Assembly (NCBI RefSeq): GCF_900142735.1
Contig: NZ_FRBY01000002.1
Coordinates: 496,001 to 560,000, forward strand
Origin: Flavobacterium saccharophilum
Lineage (GTDB): Bacteria > Bacteroidota > Bacteroidia > Flavobacteriales > Flavobacteriaceae
Length of the DNA stretch: 64,000 nt
Direction: 5' to 3'
The first letter of the stretch is position 1. Every line of letters starts with the position of its first letter. The translations under genes and the position numbers were made by a program. Of this stretch, positions 60,948 to 64,000 are shown piece by piece. Under the pieces are notes generated by a model, which saw only the letters and a list, made by a program, of their open reading frames with translations, did no database searches and was not told the DNA's origin.

Positions 60948-63770
60948 CTATTTCAACTTTAAAGATGCTGATTGTAATCCTTTTGCAGAAGCTGTCAAAC
61001 TAACTTCTTTCACACCTTCCTCTTTTTGGATGATGATTTGTGCATATCCGTTAAAGAGTTTTCTTTTCCATGGTTCTGCTGGAGTTACGACCTGAATAAT
61101 TCCGGGATCGGTGTTCATTACATCCCAGTCTTTTATTTTTTCAAGCGGGGTTGTTGCTATATAAATTGTATTTTTTCCTTCTCTTAAAATACTTTTATTT
61201 AAGATGTATTTTTGTGCATCGTCTTTACTTGATTCGACTTTATTTCCGTTTACAAAAACTACTGTTTCTTTTCCAATTTTCTTGTAGAAGAAGGTTACGA
61301 TATTAGAATCTAAGTTATTTTTTAACTCAAAATCTCCTTTATAAACATATGACGGAGCTTGTTTTTTATAATCCCGGTCTTTAAAAGCATCATTCCACTC
61401 ATTATCAGCATCATCTTGAATTTTATCTGGAAGATCTGCTGAAGCTAATTCCTTCTCCTTCAGATTATTTATAGCAACCAGCTTAATGTCATCAATAAAT
61501 TTATCACTCTCTAATGAAGTTGGATTACCATTTCCGACTCCGAGAATTTTTCCTCCTTTTATTGAAAACGTTAGTTCGTCGTTTGCTGTCGGCACGTGCA
61601 ATCCTTTTTTATCAGTGATTTCGGCCGTTACAACCACAACACTCGAGTTTGGAAGATTTTCTTTATCAACAGAAAGTTTTATTTTTTCCGGATTTCCTGT
61701 TGTTTTTTGAACTTCGGTCAAAACCTTTTTTCCGTTTTTAAAACCGATTGCTTCCAGAGTGCCAGCTTCGTATTTTACCTTCCATTCTAAATGGCCGTTT
61801 TGTTCCATTTTCTTTTTGCCGAGACTTTTTTTGTTGAGAAAAAGCTCCACTTCATCACAATTTGAATACGCCCAAACGTCGACTTCTTTGCCTTCCATTC
61901 CACTCCAGTTCCAATGTGGCAGAATATGCAAAACAGGTTCATTTCCCCACCAGGATTTAAGATAGAAAACATTGTCTTTTGGGAAACCGCAAACATCCAT
62001 CATTCCAAAATACGACGTTACTGATGGCCATCCGTAAGGAGTTGGCTCTCCACGATAATCAAAACCTGTCCAAAAAAATACTCCGGCCAAATACGGTCTT
62101 TCAGCATAAAACTTCCAGCCTTCTTCTATACTATAAAAAGTCGAGCGTGGTTTTTTATCGTATGCACTTTGATAATGTTTGGCATCATCTGTAAAATAAA
62201 CACCTCGCGTTGCAAAAGTCGAACCTTCTTCTGTTCCCATTCCGGGTTGGTTTTTGAACTCATTTCGGTGCGCATCGATATCTCCGTTTCCTAAATAATT
62301 ATACCCCATAATTTCAACAACAGAAGATATTCCGCTTTTAAAACCACTGCTTATTCCAACGGTTACAGGCCTTGTAGAATCAATACTTTTCGCAAATCCC
62401 TGCATCACATTGGTAACACGCTCACCTACAATATTGCCTTCAATATTCCATTCTTCATTGCCAACCGACCAACAAAAAATACTTGGATGATTGCGGTCAC
62501 GCTCGATCATTCGTTTTAGATCACTCAAATGATAATCGTTAATTCCCATTAAACGGGTTTCATCAATCACAAGCATTCCCAATTCATCACAGGCTTTGAG
62601 TAATTCCGGAGTTGGTGGATGATGCGAACAGCGATAGGCATTCGACCCCATTTCTTTGAGTTTTTTGATTCGATAATACTGCAATTCATCTGGCAAAGCG
62701 GTTCCAATTCCGGCATGATCCTGATGATTATTTGTTCCTTTTAGTTTCACCGATTTTCCATTCAGAAAAAAACCTTTTTCAGCATCAAATTGAATGGTTC
62801 TGATTCCGAAAGAAGTACCATAACTGTCGATTACTTTTCCGTTTTGTTTGATTTGAGTTTCTAAACGATATAAATTCGGATTCTCGATATCCCATAACAA
62901 TGGATTTTTAACTGATAATTTTGAAGTGGAATTTACAGTTTTATAAAAATCTGGAGCCTCAACATTTTCAGAAATAGTAGTGATTTGTTTCCCTTTAGCA
63001 TCAAAAATAGTCTGAGTAATTTCAACTGAACCTTTATCATTCCCTTTATTTTCAATAGTAACTTCAGCCGTAATTTCGGCACTATTCTCTTTTATTTCTG
63101 ATGTTACATAAGCCCCGTTTTCAATAACAAAAATCGGATTTGTTTTTTGAAGATAAACGTGTCGATAAATTCCCGCGCCTTCATAAAACCAGCCTTCCTC
63201 CATCGAAGCATCAACACGAACCACAATTGTATTTTCTCCACCATAATTCACATAAGCCGAAACATCATATTCAAATCCATTGTATCCGCTTTCTTCTGTT
63301 CCAAGGAAATAGCCGTTAAAGAACACTTTTGAATTTCTAAAAACACCATCAAATTTTAAGGAAATAATTCGGCCCTTATCACTTTCCGGAATACTGATTT
63401 TCTTTCTATACCAGCCAATGCTTTTTTCGGGAAAACCTTTTCCAGCAGTTTTAAATCCGTGACTATAGCTTGCTTTTTCGCTGAAAGATTGCTCCACAGC
63501 CCAATCGTGTGGCAAATCTAATTTTCTCCAGGCACGGTCATCAAAGCCTGATGCTGCTGGTCCATCGCCAAATCCGGTTTTTGTCAAATAAGAAAAATAC
63601 CCCTCGGCGTGGCCAAAATCTTTTTGTGTATCATATAAATGTCCGAACGAAAATCGCCAGTCTTTATCAATTAAAGTCAAATCTCTATCTGATTTATTTT
63701 GTGCCGAAGTACAAAACGAAATCAAAAGAATAAAAAAGCATAGGATTTCTTTCGGAAAAATAGATTTCAT
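60948..63770 (-). CDS. Exported glycoside hydrolase family 2 (beta-galactosidase/glucuronidase type)
   Basis: This 940-residue enzyme has a signal peptide (about 1-23), the GH2 sugar-binding domain (about 40-215, WRKLDLPHDWAVEQSF, GVFRNSKVFFNGYFLG), an Ig-like domain (about 220-325) and the TIM barrel (about 330-620). The acid/base is Glu439 in CWSVGNEEWN; the candidate nucleophile is Glu514 in GMGTEEGSTF. C-terminal parts look like DUF4982 (VWAYSNCDEVELFLNKKSLG) and further Ig-like modules. It cleaves a beta-linked sugar, likely galactose or glucuronic acid; the substrate is not decidable. No SusCD lies beside it within the window. Confidence 0.94.
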   Translation of the reverse strand: MKSIFPKEILCFFILLISFCTSAQNKSDRDLTLIDKDWRFSFGHLYDTQKDFGHAEGYFSYLTKTGFGDGPAASGFDDRAWRKLDLPHDWAVEQSFSEKASYSHGFKTAGKGFPEKSIGWYRKKISIPESDKGRIISLKFDGVFRNSKVFFNGYFLGTEESGYNGFEYDVSAYVNYGGENTIVVRVDASMEEGWFYEGAGIYRHVYLQKTNPIFVIENGAYVTSEIKENSAEITAEVTIENKGNDKGSVEITQTIFDAKGKQITTISENVEAPDFYKTVNSTSKLSVKNPLLWDIENPNLYRLETQIKQNGKVIDSYGTSFGIRTIQFDAEKGFFLNGKSVKLKGTNNHQDHAGIGTALPDELQYYRIKKLKEMGSNAYRCSHHPPTPELLKACDELGMLVIDETRLMGINDYHLSDLKRMIERDRNHPSIFCWSVGNEEWNIEGNIVGERVTNVMQGFAKSIDSTRPVTVGISSGFKSGISSVVEIMGYNYLGNGDIDAHRNEFKNQPGMGTEEGSTFATRGVYFTDDAKHYQSAYDKKPRSTFYSIEEGWKFYAERPYLAGVFFWTGFDYRGEPTPYGWPSVTSYFGMMDVCGFPKDNVFYLKSWWGNEPVLHILPHWNWSGMEGKEVDVWAYSNCDEVELFLNKKSLGKKKMEQNGHLEWKVKYEAGTLEAIGFKNGKKVLTEVQKTTGNPEKIKLSVDKENLPNSSVVVVTAEITDKKGLHVPTANDELTFSIKGGKILGVGNGNPTSLESDKFIDDIKLVAINNLKEKELASADLPDKIQDDADNEWNDAFKDRDYKKQAPSYVYKGDFELKNNLDSNIVTFFYKKIGKETVVFVNGNKVESSKDDAQKYILNKSILREGKNTIYIATTPLEKIKDWDVMNTDPGIIQVVTPAEPWKRKLFNGYAQIIIQKEEGVKEVSLTASAKGLQSASLKLK

Positions 63771-64000
63771 AAATAATGTGGTTAACAGAGATGATTAGCA
63801 AATAGCGCTAAAATTAAAATTTTAAAATGGTATAAATTAATAGTATTTTATCAAAACATGATCTTTCTATCAAACAATAATACCTGAAAATTAGACGTTA
63901 AAAATTTAGAATCATTCTATCAGCGGTTCTTTACCAAATCTTATTGTTTTGGTGTAATTTTATATTGAAATTTAACAAAACCAAATTTAATCATGAGTGT
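63771..64000. other. Right-edge intergenic region
   Basis: AT-rich sequence upstream of the GH2 gene, with no gene or repeat recognised. An ATG at 63993-63995 near the window end could begin a plus-strand gene, but too few codons remain to judge. Confidence 0.4.

Overview
The window reads as chromosomal DNA of a Flavobacterium-like member of the Bacteroidota. The evidence is AT-rich sequence, a SusC/SusD pair with a hybrid one-component regulator, many TonB-dependent and outer-membrane proteins, a few promoters of the TAnnTTTG type, few visible Shine-Dalgarno sites, and many short palindromic repeats between genes. I saw no rRNA, tRNA, CRISPR array, transposase or prophage gene.

Layout. 1-7578: edge of a glycan-uptake locus (SusD start, SusC, divergent HTCS regulator). 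7731-16137: metabolic and redox genes (thiolase, azoreductase with divergent HxlR regulator and a large palindromic operator, an sdhAB pair without sdhC, a MarR-S41 peptidase operon with twin operators, a divergent DapB). 16550-23555: a DUF1810 protein, then a Cys/His-rich exported protein followed by an ABC ATPase, a siderophore-type TonB receptor and two ABC-2 permeases, with a candidate metal-type operator at the head. 23778-24888: two small enzymes. 24957-33464: a divalent-metal efflux locus (P-type ATPase, CzcB, CzcC, CzcA and a Cys-rich exported protein). 33783-35690: two outer-membrane proteins. 35687-42351: CheB, CheR, a receiver, a CHASE3 hybrid kinase with three receivers, and a receiver-kinase. 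42665-57323: an SDR enzyme, a SemiSWEET, a six-PAS-type soluble kinase with a convergent receiver, and a run of small proteins of stress-associated families (PNPOx-like, DUF72, Fpg/Nei, DUF892, acidic protein, DUF5661, DUF1328, topoisomerase IB, Rho-N-like, DUF4142). 57529-60663: alcohol dehydrogenase, twin cupins, AraC regulator. 60948-63770: a GH2 glycosidase.

The least expected signal is the repeat landscape. At least eight families of imperfect hairpins and 7-8 bp tandem repeats lie between genes, often joined end to end. Members of one family also lie inside two adjacent genes of the metal-efflux operon, where they encode most of the signal peptides of the CzcB-like adaptor and the CzcC-like channel. 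Other candidates for follow-up are the TonB receptor embedded in an ABC-2 operon, the Che-type methylation and kinase cluster with no flagellar gene in view, and the stress-gene cluster around the multi-PAS kinase.
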